From an uncultured Prochlorococcus sp. (lineage in GTDB: Bacteria > Cyanobacteriota > Cyanobacteriia > PCC-6307 > Cyanobiaceae), in the NCBI GenBank assembly GCA_902623195.1, contig CACNSV010000001.1, positions 1 to 64,000 on the forward strand: a stretch of DNA of 64,000 nt. The letters are read 5' to 3'. The notes below the pieces were generated by a model, which was not told where the DNA came from, did no database searches, and saw only the letters and a list, made by a program, of their open reading frames with translations. A program made the translations under genes and the position numbers. Positions 1 to 9,669 of this stretch are shown piece after piece. How positions within the stretch are numbered: position 1 is the stretch's first letter; every line of letters begins with the position of its first letter.

Positions 1-1
1 G

Positions 2-379
2 TTGCAAAATAAATTTGTCAGAAAAAAACTTCTATCGGAAAAAAAGTTCGACAAAAAGAAAATTGGTTATGCGAGAGCTACAGATAATGAAATTGATTAT
101 TTAAATAAACAAATTAATGATTTGAATAATTCTGGATGTAGTTTAATTTTTTCTGAGATTATTAGTGTAACTGAAGAAAAAAAAACAGAACTTCAAAATG
201 CATTTAATGCTTTATCACCTGGAGATATTTTGATAGTAGATAAGTTAGATAGAGTTTTTTGTTCAAAGGTTGATTGTATAAGGGGATTAAACATACTGTT
301 GAATAAAGGAATAAATTTGAAAATTTTATCTAATAATTTCTCTTCATCTGAAAAAATGAACCCTTTTCTTCAATTCTAA
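2..379 (+). pseudogene. Serine recombinase/resolvase N-terminal-like domain, possibly the 5' part of a frameshifted gene; may extend upstream of the window
   Basis: KIGYARATDNEIDYLNKQI...GDILIVDKLDRVFCSK resembles resolvase N-terminal motifs (GYARVSTxxQ, LDRLgRs). The HTH part continues in the -1 frame (388..624). Confidence 0.6.
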
Positions 380-387
380 AGTTTTTA

Positions 388-624
388 TTGGAATTTGAAA
401 ATTTAGAAAAAGATATTCCAGGCAAGAAAAGGAGAGATATACCTAAAAACAGAAAAATTATTGGTTTGAATTTAGGTGGGAGGCCAAAAATTAGTAAAAT
501 AAAAGAAACATTAGTACTACGTTTGAGAAGTGAAGGTTATTCATATCGAACTATTAGATCTCAAACAGGAGTTTCATTGTCAACAATAAGAAGAATTATT
601 CTTGATTCAGACAGTAATAATTAA
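388..624 (+). pseudogene. C-terminal helix-turn-helix part of the split serine recombinase-like gene
   Basis: GGRPKISKIKETLVLRLRSEGYSYRTIRSQTGVSLSTIRRI matches the Hin/resolvase-type HTH pattern. The frame is open from 352 and overlaps the upstream ORF. No obvious RBS before the TTG at 388. Confidence 0.6.
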
Positions 625-834
625 ATGATAGATAAAAAACTTGAAAAATTAATAAAAGAGATCTTTAAAGATTTAGCTCTTCGTTTATTTGAATTAAACT
701 ATAAAGATAGAAATAGTTTATTAGCTGAATATCGAGAATGGATACATGAGGATTTAGAGAAGGAAAAGATATTAATGCTTCCTTACGAAGCTTACACAAT
801 AAGAATAAAAAGCAATTTTAAGGAAGATGAATGA
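625..834 (+). CDS. Hypothetical protein, 69 aa
   Basis: ATG ORF immediately after the preceding stop, same strand; no recognised family. Confidence 0.6.
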   Translation: MIDKKLEKLIKEIFKDLALRLFELNYKDRNSLLAEYREWIHEDLEKEKILMLPYEAYTIRIKSNFKEDE

Positions 835-838
835 GTTT

Positions 839-1723
839 TTATGTATTAATAAATTGATAAATTGCTTTTGAAATTTTTGGTAAAATATCACTATCTTTTG
901 CAAATTGTTTTCCTTCTGTGAAGACTACAAGTAAAGTTTTACTTTGATTACTATTGATCCAATAGGCCGCATCATTTCTAGCCTCTGACATTAACCCTGC
1001 TTTACTCCAAAAAGGAATATTTTTAGGTAATCCCTCTCCTAAAAAACCATTTATTTGATTATTTGGATCTTTGAGTTGAGATTGTTCATTGATTTCTCTA
1101 AATAAACAATTCTTTAAATTTATATTATTTTCATACAAGCTTATATTCTGCATAATTTCTTCCATAATGCGTGCAGTTCCATCAGTTGTCATGACATTTC
1201 TGTTTTGGTTAAAAGTACTATAGAAATCTTTTTCTCTTCCATATGGTCGATCCTCCCAAGTCTTTTGACAACAATTAAAATCTTGTAATTCTTCCCAATT
1301 TAGAGATTTTAACCAATCATTAATGATTTCTCTCTGATATTTCCATATATTAAATTCTTCTTTTTCTAAGGAGGGTCCACTAGTCGTTCCAGTAAGGAGA
1401 TCTACAATAAAACTTGTGGCATCATTGCTTGAGTTATGAAGCATTTCTTGAATAGCTTCCTCCACGTGTATGTCGCTTAAAATAGTTTTATTTTTTATCC
1501 AATAGTGAATTGCGAGTGAGTATACTAATTTAACGACACTGGCAGGATAAATCTTTTTACGATTATTGATTCCATATCCATACCCTTTTTTAGAATTTGC
1601 CTCATAATTTATCCAAGTGACAGCAATATTATTGCGTTTATTACGATATTTTTCATGAAATATTTTATTTAAAATATCTTGTAGTACAGATCCAATTTCT
1701 TCGTTTATATAATAAAAAGACAT
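839..1723 (-). CDS. Class A beta-lactamase-like / serine hydrolase family protein
   Basis: SxxK motif (PASVVK), NSSND region, C-terminal WSKAGL where KTG is expected; 294 aa. Confidence 0.7.
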   Translation of the reverse strand: MSFYYINEEIGSVLQDILNKIFHEKYRNKRNNIAVTWINYEANSKKGYGYGINNRKKIYPASVVKLVYSLAIHYWIKNKTILSDIHVEEAIQEMLHNSSNDATSFIVDLLTGTTSGPSLEKEEFNIWKYQREIINDWLKSLNWEELQDFNCCQKTWEDRPYGREKDFYSTFNQNRNVMTTDGTARIMEEIMQNISLYENNINLKNCLFREINEQSQLKDPNNQINGFLGEGLPKNIPFWSKAGLMSEARNDAAYWINSNQSKTLLVVFTEGKQFAKDSDILPKISKAIYQFINT

Positions 1724-1736
1724 TGAAATAAAAAAT

Positions 1737-2492
1737 ATGAATACTTTACTATTATTTAATCAAACAAATTTTTCGACATCCAATTGGTGGAAATTAAGAA
1801 CTAATACATTAGGTTATAAGAATGAACAAGGTTCTCAAATCGTTACTGAGATAGCTAAAAATAGGTGCTTTAGGATTGTAGAGTTAGATTTAAAAAGAAA
1901 AAATCATAAATATAAATCAAGATATTTAGTTCAATTATTTGATGATGGTTATTTATGTTGGATTAATATTCAAGGTTTAGATATTGAGAGTTTTTCAAAT
2001 AATTATAAAAAAAGATTGATATGTGATGAAATACTTATCCAAAATAAAATTCCTTTTATTTTAGATTGGATAGACTTACGGTCGAAAGAATTAAATAAAT
2101 ATAAATGGGGAGGAACTTTAGGACCTGACTTCGATTGTTCTGGCCTAATTCAGGCAGCATTTATGCAGCAAGGAATAAATATACCTAGAGATTCTTATCA
2201 AATCATGCGTTTTTGTAAGCATCTTTTTAATTTTCCAGGGAATAATAACCTACTTCAAATGGGTGATCTTTTATTTTTTGGAGATAATAATGTATGTAAT
2301 CATGTGGCAATATATTCTCATGAAGGAACTTATTACCATTCTTCAGGAATTGAATTTGGTAGAAATGGAATATCTAAAGAAAATTTATATGCATCTAAAT
2401 ATGATGATAAAACGTCAAATTACTATAGATCAAAATTATTATGTGCAGGTAGAGTTACTAGATCTTATTCATGGAATAAGACTTTAAGATGA
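1737..2492 (+). CDS. NlpC/P60 family cell wall peptidase
   Basis: WGGTLGPDFDCSGLIQAAFMQQGINIPRDSYQ catalytic Cys region and GDLLFFGDNNVCNHVAIYSHEG His region; N-terminal part SH3-like. Confidence 0.85.
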   Translation: MNTLLLFNQTNFSTSNWWKLRTNTLGYKNEQGSQIVTEIAKNRCFRIVELDLKRKNHKYKSRYLVQLFDDGYLCWINIQGLDIESFSNNYKKRLICDEILIQNKIPFILDWIDLRSKELNKYKWGGTLGPDFDCSGLIQAAFMQQGINIPRDSYQIMRFCKHLFNFPGNNNLLQMGDLLFFGDNNVCNHVAIYSHEGTYYHSSGIEFGRNGISKENLYASKYDDKTSNYYRSKLLCAGRVTRSYSWNKTLR

Positions 2493-2505
2493 TTATATTT
2501 GTATT

Positions 2506-3090
2506 TTAACCTGCGTTACCAAGATTTTTTATCATTGGCATTATTGTATCTAGATGTAATGTTCCACAGATAAGCCATGCAAATACTGCTCCTCCACATC
2601 CTCCTAACCAAAAGCCACTTGTAAAATCGTTCCAACCTTGTCTTGTAAAAAGATCTTTTGGAGGATTATCTACAGTGCAGTCTTGAGGCTGAACATTTGG
2701 TGCTTTCCCTGGAGAATTATATAAGAGTAACAGCGCAGTTAATATATGAACTGCTCCAATAGCACCCAATAAACCAACAGTTAAAGCAAAATCTGAATTT
2801 CTTAGTGGACCTGTCATAGTGAATGGGCCATATAATAAATAGCCAAAAGCTGCTCCAGTCTCTAACCCTCTAAAATTATTTGAAATTCCTTTTCTATAAA
2901 AAGGCAAATTATTGATAAATGCTTTTGTTACATATCCGCTGTTGACAGGAGTGGCTAAATTTCCAACGCAAGGATCATTAACAGTTTTAATTGCCCAATT
3001 CTTTGCTGCTCCATAATCTTCATCATCTAATAATTGATCTTGTGTTTGAATTAGATCGGTTGAATTAGATTTATTTTGTTGTGAATCCAT
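2506..3090 (-). CDS. psaL: Photosystem I subunit XI PsaL
   Basis: 194 aa with PsaL-type sequence ([47 protein letters not shown]); adjacent to psaI. Confidence 0.95.
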   Translation of the reverse strand: MDSQQNKSNSTDLIQTQDQLLDDEDYGAAKNWAIKTVNDPCVGNLATPVNSGYVTKAFINNLPFYRKGISNNFRGLETGAAFGYLLYGPFTMTGPLRNSDFALTVGLLGAIGAVHILTALLLLYNSPGKAPNVQPQDCTVDNPPKDLFTRQGWNDFTSGFWLGGCGGAVFAWLICGTLHLDTIMPMIKNLGNAG

Positions 3091-3114
3091 TTGAATTAAT
3101 TAAGAGTTTGGTTT

Positions 3115-3231
3115 TTATTCGGTTGCTGTGATATATCTTCCAATTAAAACTATAAAAACAGCAGGAACAAGTATTCCTATTAATGGAACAAAAAGGGATG
3201 GTAACCAACTTGCAACCATATCAGAAGACAT
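3115..3231 (-). CDS. psaI: Photosystem I subunit VIII PsaI, 38 aa
   Basis: Manual translation gives MSSDMVASWLPSLFVPLIGILVPAVFIVLIGRYITATE; single TM peptide upstream of psaL; absent from the ORF track because it is short. Confidence 0.9.
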   Translation of the reverse strand: MSSDMVASWLPSLFVPLIGILVPAVFIVLIGRYITATE

Positions 3232-3321
3232 AATTTAAGATATATTTTTATTACTCTAGTTCAAATAAATTCATATGTGGTAATTATATTACTAGATGAT
3301 ATAAAAATTTATTAACTTTTC

Positions 3322-3717
3322 ATGCTTAAATTAATTTCTCTAATTCTTATAATTAGCATTATTGTTTTTTTAATTTTTTATAAAAAAGAATATATGTTCA
3401 ATAAATTAAAAACTAATAAAAATTTGTCGCCTCCTTCTAGTAAAGATAATGGGTCATCTCAATTAAAAATATTTAAAGTAAATTTAAATAATTCATATTT
3501 TAATAATATAAATAATTTTTCAAATCGTAAGAAATCCATCTTAAGAAAGGAAATGTTAGATCTTTTTAAAGGTTCAAAAGAAGATAAAATTAAGGCTTTA
3601 AAAATAGCTGAATTTTTATCTGATAAATCAATTTTGCCGATATTAAAAATAGGCTTAAAAGATATGGATTCAGATATTGTAAAAGTATCTGCTAAATTAA
3701 TTCAAAAATTTAAATAG
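3322..3717 (+). CDS. Small HEAT-repeat-like hypothetical protein with N-terminal TM segment
   Basis: N-terminal hydrophobic helix; C-terminal KALKIAEFLSDKSILPILKIGLKDMDSDIVKVSAKLIQKF is HEAT-like. Confidence 0.6.
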   Translation: MLKLISLILIISIIVFLIFYKKEYMFNKLKTNKNLSPPSSKDNGSSQLKIFKVNLNNSYFNNINNFSNRKKSILRKEMLDLFKGSKEDKIKALKIAEFLSDKSILPILKIGLKDMDSDIVKVSAKLIQKFK

Positions 3718-3724
3718 CAAAAAT

Positions 3725-4687
3725 TTAATTTTTAGTTTTTCCAAATACAGATCTTATTCTATAAATTGGTCTGTTTTGGCTTTCATGATAAGTTCTTATT
3801 AGTAATTCGCCCAATAAGCCAAAACTAAATAATTGAACTCCGGCGATACCTAATATTAATGCAAACATAAGTAGTGGTCTGCTTCCAATATTTTCTCCTA
3901 AAAATTTTAATAATATCAAATAAGAGCTAATAATTAGGCTACTAACTATACTTACTATCCCAATAAATCCAAAAACATACATTGGCCTAGTGAGAAATTT
4001 ATTCATAAACCAGACTGTTAGTAAATCCATTAAGACTCTAAATGTTCTGTCAATTCCATATTTGCTGGTTCCATATTTTCTGCTTCTATGATTTACTTTT
4101 ATTTCTTTTACTTTTGCCCCTTCTATATTGGCTAAAATAGGAAGAAATCTATGTAATTCTCCATATAATTTAATATCTTTAACTATTTCTTTTCTAAAAG
4201 CTTTTAGTGAACACCCATAATCATGAAGATTGATTCCAGTGACAAAACCTATTAGTTTGTTTGCTAACTTTGAAGGGATACGACGACTTATTAATTTATC
4301 TTTCCTTTCAAATCTCCATCCGCATACTAAGTCATAACCTTCTTTAATAGTTTGAATTAATCTTGGAATATCATTAGGATCATTTTGTAAATCTCCATCT
4401 AAGGAAATTATAATTTCGCCATTAGTATAATCAAAGCCAGCTGCCATAGCAGCTGTTTGCCCATAATTCTTTCTTAAATTAAGTACTTTTAATTCTTTAA
4501 TATTCAATGATAGCTTATTTAAAATTTGCAGAGTTGAATCATTAGAACCATCATTAACTAAAATCAATTCGAAATAGATATTATTTGCATTCATTACCTT
4601 AAGAATCTCTTTAGTCAGTAATTCAACGCTCTCACTTTCGTTATAAATTGGAACTACTATTGAAACTAAATCATTTAATTCATTCAT
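3725..4687 (-). CDS. Family 2 glycosyltransferase (polyprenyl-phosphate/dolichol-P-mannose synthase-like) with two C-terminal TM helices
   Basis: SIVVPIYNESESVELLTKEI, LVNDGSNDST, SLDGDLQNDPNDIP motifs. Confidence 0.9.
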   Translation of the reverse strand: MNELNDLVSIVVPIYNESESVELLTKEILKVMNANNIYFELILVNDGSNDSTLQILNKLSLNIKELKVLNLRKNYGQTAAMAAGFDYTNGEIIISLDGDLQNDPNDIPRLIQTIKEGYDLVCGWRFERKDKLISRRIPSKLANKLIGFVTGINLHDYGCSLKAFRKEIVKDIKLYGELHRFLPILANIEGAKVKEIKVNHRSRKYGTSKYGIDRTFRVLMDLLTVWFMNKFLTRPMYVFGFIGIVSIVSSLIISSYLILLKFLGENIGSRPLLMFALILGIAGVQLFSFGLLGELLIRTYHESQNRPIYRIRSVFGKTKN

Positions 4688-4747
4688 AAAGAGTGTTGAA
4701 TTTAAATCTTATTTTAACTGATGTCTTTTAAGTAAAATTGCAAAAAA

Positions 4748-4773
4748 AAAGAGTCACTTTAGTGACTCTTTTT
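4748..4773 (-). terminator. Rho-independent terminator of psaA-psaB
   Basis: Perfect stem GAGTCAC-TTTA-GTGACTC flanked by A/T tracts just downstream of the psaB stop; T-rich on the minus strand. Confidence 0.9.
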
Positions 4774-4783
4774 GATGTATTTA

Positions 4784-7015
4784 CTAACCAAATTTACCTG
4801 AGGTTGAGGCAATAACGAAAGCTCCAAAAGTTAGTATGTTTCCGATCGTGAAATGTGCTAATCCTACCAGTCTTGCTTGAACAATTGATAGAGCAACAGG
4901 CTTGTCTCTCCATCCCACTAAATTAGCAATTGGTGTCCTTTGGTGAGCCCATACTAGAGTTTCGATTAATTCTTGCCAGTAGCCTCTCCAAGAGATAAGG
5001 AACATGAATCCTGTTGCCCATACTAAGTGACCAAATAAGAACATCCATGCCCATACTGATAAAGCATTCACCCCGAATGGGTTATAACCATTTATAAGTT
5101 GTGCTGAATTTAACCATAAATAGTCTCTAAACCAACCCATTAGATATGTTCCTGACTCGTTAAATTGAGCTACATTACCTTGCCATATAGCTAAGTGCTT
5201 CCAATGCCAATAGAAAGTGACCCAAGCAATTAGATTAAGAGCCCAAAACATTGCTAAATACATAGCATCCCAAGATGAACTATCACAAGTTCCTCCTCTT
5301 CCAGGCCCATCGCATGGAAAAGCATATCCAAGATCTTTTTTATCAGGTATTAATTTTGTACCTCTAGCATCAAGAGCACCCTTAATTAAAATTAATGCAG
5401 TTGTATGCAATCCAAGAGCAATAGCATGATGAACTAAGAAGTCTGCTGGACCAATTGGTAGGAAAGCACTAAGTGCATCTTGCCTGTTAATTAAATCCAT
5501 CCAATAGTGATTACCAGGTAATGAGTTGGCTGCAACGCTCGCGGCACTTGTTGGATCAGACAATAAAGCATTGAATCCATACATCATTTTCCCTTGGGCA
5601 GCCTGAACAAATTGAGCGAACACTGGTTCAATTAATATCTGTTTCTCGGGTGTACCAAAAGCAACTACAACATCATTATGAACATAAATACCTAAGGTAT
5701 GGAATCCAAGAAGCATGGTAACCCAGCTTAGATGACTTATTAAAGCTTCTTTTGTACCTAAGACCCTCGCTAAAACATTATCTTTATTTAGTTCAGGATC
5801 ATAATCTCTGACAAAGAAAATTGCACCATGGGCAAAAGCTCCAACCATTAAAAACATCGCAATATATTGGTGATGTGTATATAAAGCTGATTGAGTTGTG
5901 TAGTCTCTTGCAATAAATGCATAAGAAGGTAATGCACCCATATGTTGAGCAACTAATGAAGTAGCTACTCCAAGAGCCGCTAGAGCTAAGCCTAATTGAA
6001 AGTGTAGTGAATTATTTAAGGTCTCATATATTCCATCATGATTAATACCAAAACTTCCTTTGTGAGGATCCATTGGATGTCTTGTATTATGTGCTTCTGT
6101 AATTTCTTTTAAACTATGACCAATACCAAATGTTGTTCTGTACATATGACCAGCGATGATAAAAACAGTACCTATCGCAATATGATGATGAGCAATATCA
6201 GTTAGCCATAAAGCCTCACTTTGTGGATGTAAACCTCCTAAAAAGGTAAATATTGCTGTACCAGCACCTTGAGTTGTACCAAAAACTGCATCTAGTGAAT
6301 CAGGGTTTTGTGCATAAGCCCCCCAATTTAATGTAAAGAAAGGAGCAAGGCCTGCAGGGTGAGGTAATACTGTTAACCAATTATCCCAACCTACGTGTTG
6401 ACCTCTAGATTCAGGAATGGCTACATGAACAAGGTGACCAGTCCATGCAATGCTGCTAAAACCGAAAAGAACTGAAAGATGATGATTTAATCTTGTTTCA
6501 GCATTTTTGAACCAAGCTAAAGAAGGTCTGAATTTTGGTTGAAGATGTAACCAACCAGCAAATAGAGTCCAACATGCAAGGATACTCATAAAAATGGAGG
6601 CTTGGAATAATTGCTCGTTAGTTCTCATTCCGATTGTGTACCACCAATGATAAAGTCCTGAATAAGCAATATTTACAGGACCTTGGGCACCTGCTTGTGA
6701 CATCGCTTCAGTAATACCTTTACCAAAATGTGGATCCCAAATAGCATGTGCGATTGGGCGTACATGGAGTGGATCTAGTACCCACTGTTCAAAGTTACCT
6801 TGCCAAGCAATATGAAATAAATTACCAGCTACCCATAAGGCGATGATAGCTAAGTGACCAAAATGAGTAGAGAAAAGCTTTTGATAAAGTTTTTCTTCTG
6901 TCATACCATCATGACTTTCAAAATCATGAGCTGTAGCAATTCCATACCAGATTCTTCTGGTGGTTGGGTCCTGAGCCAGACCCTGGTTAAATGATGGAAA
7001 TTTTTTAGTTACCAT
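4784..7015 (-). CDS. psaB: Photosystem I P700 apoprotein A2
   Basis: 743 aa; [18 protein letters not shown] Fx-binding motif. Confidence 0.98.
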   Translation of the reverse strand: MVTKKFPSFNQGLAQDPTTRRIWYGIATAHDFESHDGMTEEKLYQKLFSTHFGHLAIIALWVAGNLFHIAWQGNFEQWVLDPLHVRPIAHAIWDPHFGKGITEAMSQAGAQGPVNIAYSGLYHWWYTIGMRTNEQLFQASIFMSILACWTLFAGWLHLQPKFRPSLAWFKNAETRLNHHLSVLFGFSSIAWTGHLVHVAIPESRGQHVGWDNWLTVLPHPAGLAPFFTLNWGAYAQNPDSLDAVFGTTQGAGTAIFTFLGGLHPQSEALWLTDIAHHHIAIGTVFIIAGHMYRTTFGIGHSLKEITEAHNTRHPMDPHKGSFGINHDGIYETLNNSLHFQLGLALAALGVATSLVAQHMGALPSYAFIARDYTTQSALYTHHQYIAMFLMVGAFAHGAIFFVRDYDPELNKDNVLARVLGTKEALISHLSWVTMLLGFHTLGIYVHNDVVVAFGTPEKQILIEPVFAQFVQAAQGKMMYGFNALLSDPTSAASVAANSLPGNHYWMDLINRQDALSAFLPIGPADFLVHHAIALGLHTTALILIKGALDARGTKLIPDKKDLGYAFPCDGPGRGGTCDSSSWDAMYLAMFWALNLIAWVTFYWHWKHLAIWQGNVAQFNESGTYLMGWFRDYLWLNSAQLINGYNPFGVNALSVWAWMFLFGHLVWATGFMFLISWRGYWQELIETLVWAHQRTPIANLVGWRDKPVALSIVQARLVGLAHFTIGNILTFGAFVIASTSGKFG

Positions 7016-7039
7016 TTGATTAATAAGGAAAGTTCAGGT

Positions 7040-9325
7040 TTAGCCCAGACCGAAGAGGCGAGCATGGAAAAAGGCCCAAGTTGTTGCAATACCTCCAACA
7101 AGGAAGTGGGTTACTCCAACAGCTCTACCTTGGGTAATTGATAAAGCTCTTGGTTGAATAACTGGAGCAACTTTAAGCTTGTTATGAGCCCATAATATTG
7201 ATTCGAAAAGTTCTTGCCAGTATCCTCTACCACTGAATAAGAACATTAAACTAAATGCCCATATAAAGTGAGCTCCAAGAAACATTAAGCCATACATACT
7301 AATTGCTTGACCGTAGCTAGTTAAAACTTGAGAAGCTTGTGCCCAAAGAAAATCACGTAACCACCCATTTACAGTAATTGAACTTTGTGCAAAATTACCT
7401 CCTGTTAAACCCCAAACATCGCTTTGCATTTTCCAAGAAAAATGAAATATAACTATAGAAATACAGTTATACATCCAAAATAGTCCTAGGAAAACATGAT
7501 CCCATGCAGATACTTGACATGTACCACCTCTACCTGGACCGTCACAAGGGAATCTAAATCCTAAGGAAGCCTTATCAGGAATTAATCTTGAGTTTCTTGA
7601 ATAAAGTACCCCTTTCAAAAGAATTAATACGCAAACATGAATTTGGAAAGCATGAATATGATGAATCATAAAGTCCGCTGTGCCAAGAGGTATACCTGTC
7701 ATTGCAACTTTACCTCCAATAGTTAATGTATCTCCATTAAAAACTTGACTTACACCATTACCAGTTAGAAGTGTTGTACCTATACCTGAAGATTGAATAT
7801 TTTGTACCCACTGAGCAAATACAGGCTGTAATGAAATCGCTTTATCACTAAACATATCATCAGGTCTACCCAATGCTCTCATCGTATCGTTGTGTACATA
7901 TAACCCAAAACTGTGAAAGCCTAGGAACATACATGCCCAGTTTAAGTGACTAATAATCGCATCACGAGCCTTCAATACTCTATCGAGTACATTATCGATA
8001 TTTTTAGCAGGATCATAGTCTCGGACCATAGCAATAGCAGCATGAGCTCCCGCACCAACGATGAATAAAGCACCAATCCACATATGATGAGTAAAGCATC
8101 CTAAAACAGTCATATAGTCAATAGCCATATATGGGTATGGAGGCATCGCATACATATGATGAGAAATAATTATTGATAATGATCCAAGCATTGCAAGGTT
8201 TACAGATAGTTGGGCATGTCTACTTTCTGCCATAAATTCAAACAAACCCTGATGACCTTTAGGTGCAGGAAATAGAATTGGATCACCTTGCTGTGAATCC
8301 ATAATTTCTTTCATGCTGTGGCCAATTCCATAATTAGTTCTATACATATGGCCTGCAATGATGAACATAACTGCAATTGCCAAGTGATGATGTGAAATAT
8401 CTGTCATCCAGAGACTTCCTGTTACAGGATTTAATCCTCCTTTAAAAGTAAGAAAATCAGAATATGCCCACCAATTACCAGTGAAAAAGTTTTCAGCAGA
8501 TCTTGCTGCTAAACCAGGAAAAATTTGACTAACAATAGCTGGATTACATAACTCATGAGGCATTGGCATGTCAGCTATTGATGCGATTGCAGTTCCATTT
8601 ATAACTAATGGTTTGCCAGCATCTATTGCATCTAGTAACGCAGCAGTTGGAGCCCCAATGTGAATACAATGACCTGCCCAGGCAAGTGAACCTAGTCCAA
8701 GTAAACCAGCAAGATGATGATTCATCATTGATTCAACATCTTGGAACCATTCCATCTTTGGAGCTGCCTTGTGGTAGTGAAAAATACCTGCATGTAGCAT
8801 TAAAGCTGCCATTACAACAGCCCCGATAGCTAATGCCATTAATTCAGTTTCGTTAGTAATTCCCCATGCTCTCCACATTTGAAAAATACCAGAACTTATT
8901 TGAATACCGTTATAATTAGCTCCTAAATCTCCATTTAACATTTCCTGCCCAACTATAGCCCAAACTTGCTGAGCACCAGGCTTAACGTGAGTTGGGTCTG
9001 CAAGCCACCCAGTGTAATTAGAAAATCTTGCTCCATGAAAAAATGCTGCGCTCATCCAAATGAAAATTACAGCAAGATGTCCAAAATGAGCTGAAAATAT
9101 TTTTCTTGTAGCTTCTTCAGCATCTCCGGAATGGATATCAAAATCATGCGCATCGGCATGCAAATTCCAAATCCATGTAGTTGACTTAGGACCTTTAGAT
9201 AATTTACTGGACCAGAAACCAGGTTTATCTAATTTCCCAAAATCAATTGGTCTTGGATCAGCCTTTACTGGCTCAGCCAAGATTTTTTTGTTTTTTTCTC
9301 CACTTTCTGGTGGGCTGATGGTCAT
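7040..9325 (-). CDS. psaA: Photosystem I P700 apoprotein A1
   Basis: 761 aa; [23 protein letters not shown]; upstream of psaB. Confidence 0.98.
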   Translation of the reverse strand: MTISPPESGEKNKKILAEPVKADPRPIDFGKLDKPGFWSSKLSKGPKSTTWIWNLHADAHDFDIHSGDAEEATRKIFSAHFGHLAVIFIWMSAAFFHGARFSNYTGWLADPTHVKPGAQQVWAIVGQEMLNGDLGANYNGIQISSGIFQMWRAWGITNETELMALAIGAVVMAALMLHAGIFHYHKAAPKMEWFQDVESMMNHHLAGLLGLGSLAWAGHCIHIGAPTAALLDAIDAGKPLVINGTAIASIADMPMPHELCNPAIVSQIFPGLAARSAENFFTGNWWAYSDFLTFKGGLNPVTGSLWMTDISHHHLAIAVMFIIAGHMYRTNYGIGHSMKEIMDSQQGDPILFPAPKGHQGLFEFMAESRHAQLSVNLAMLGSLSIIISHHMYAMPPYPYMAIDYMTVLGCFTHHMWIGALFIVGAGAHAAIAMVRDYDPAKNIDNVLDRVLKARDAIISHLNWACMFLGFHSFGLYVHNDTMRALGRPDDMFSDKAISLQPVFAQWVQNIQSSGIGTTLLTGNGVSQVFNGDTLTIGGKVAMTGIPLGTADFMIHHIHAFQIHVCVLILLKGVLYSRNSRLIPDKASLGFRFPCDGPGRGGTCQVSAWDHVFLGLFWMYNCISIVIFHFSWKMQSDVWGLTGGNFAQSSITVNGWLRDFLWAQASQVLTSYGQAISMYGLMFLGAHFIWAFSLMFLFSGRGYWQELFESILWAHNKLKVAPVIQPRALSITQGRAVGVTHFLVGGIATTWAFFHARLFGLG

Positions 9326-9669
9326 CTAAAACCTCAAAAGTTAATTAATCTTAATTACAGACTGGGTTTATCTGAAAAGATACTTATAATAATAAGCTTT
9401 CAGGTTACCCTACCGTCGGTAGTTAAAATATTCGTTCCCAAAACTATAAGATAAAGATTCTTTGATCATGTGAGAAAGTAACAAATGTTTCACTGATTGT
9501 TACTTAACCTTTATTTGTGAGATATCAAGCTATGACTGGAATATAAGCATAATTACTTATTTATACGCTTTTTAATCTTAAATATTTTTTTATATTTTAA
9601 GTATATATGTATTAATCCAGTGACATGAGCTGAAAATACTTTTAAATTTAGGATAATCAAAATTTTAAA

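Noticed and set aside
2263-2487. 74-aa ORF overlapping the NlpC/P60 gene in another frame
   Set aside because: Embedded out-of-frame in a convincing NlpC/P60 coding sequence; Met/Ile-rich artefact.
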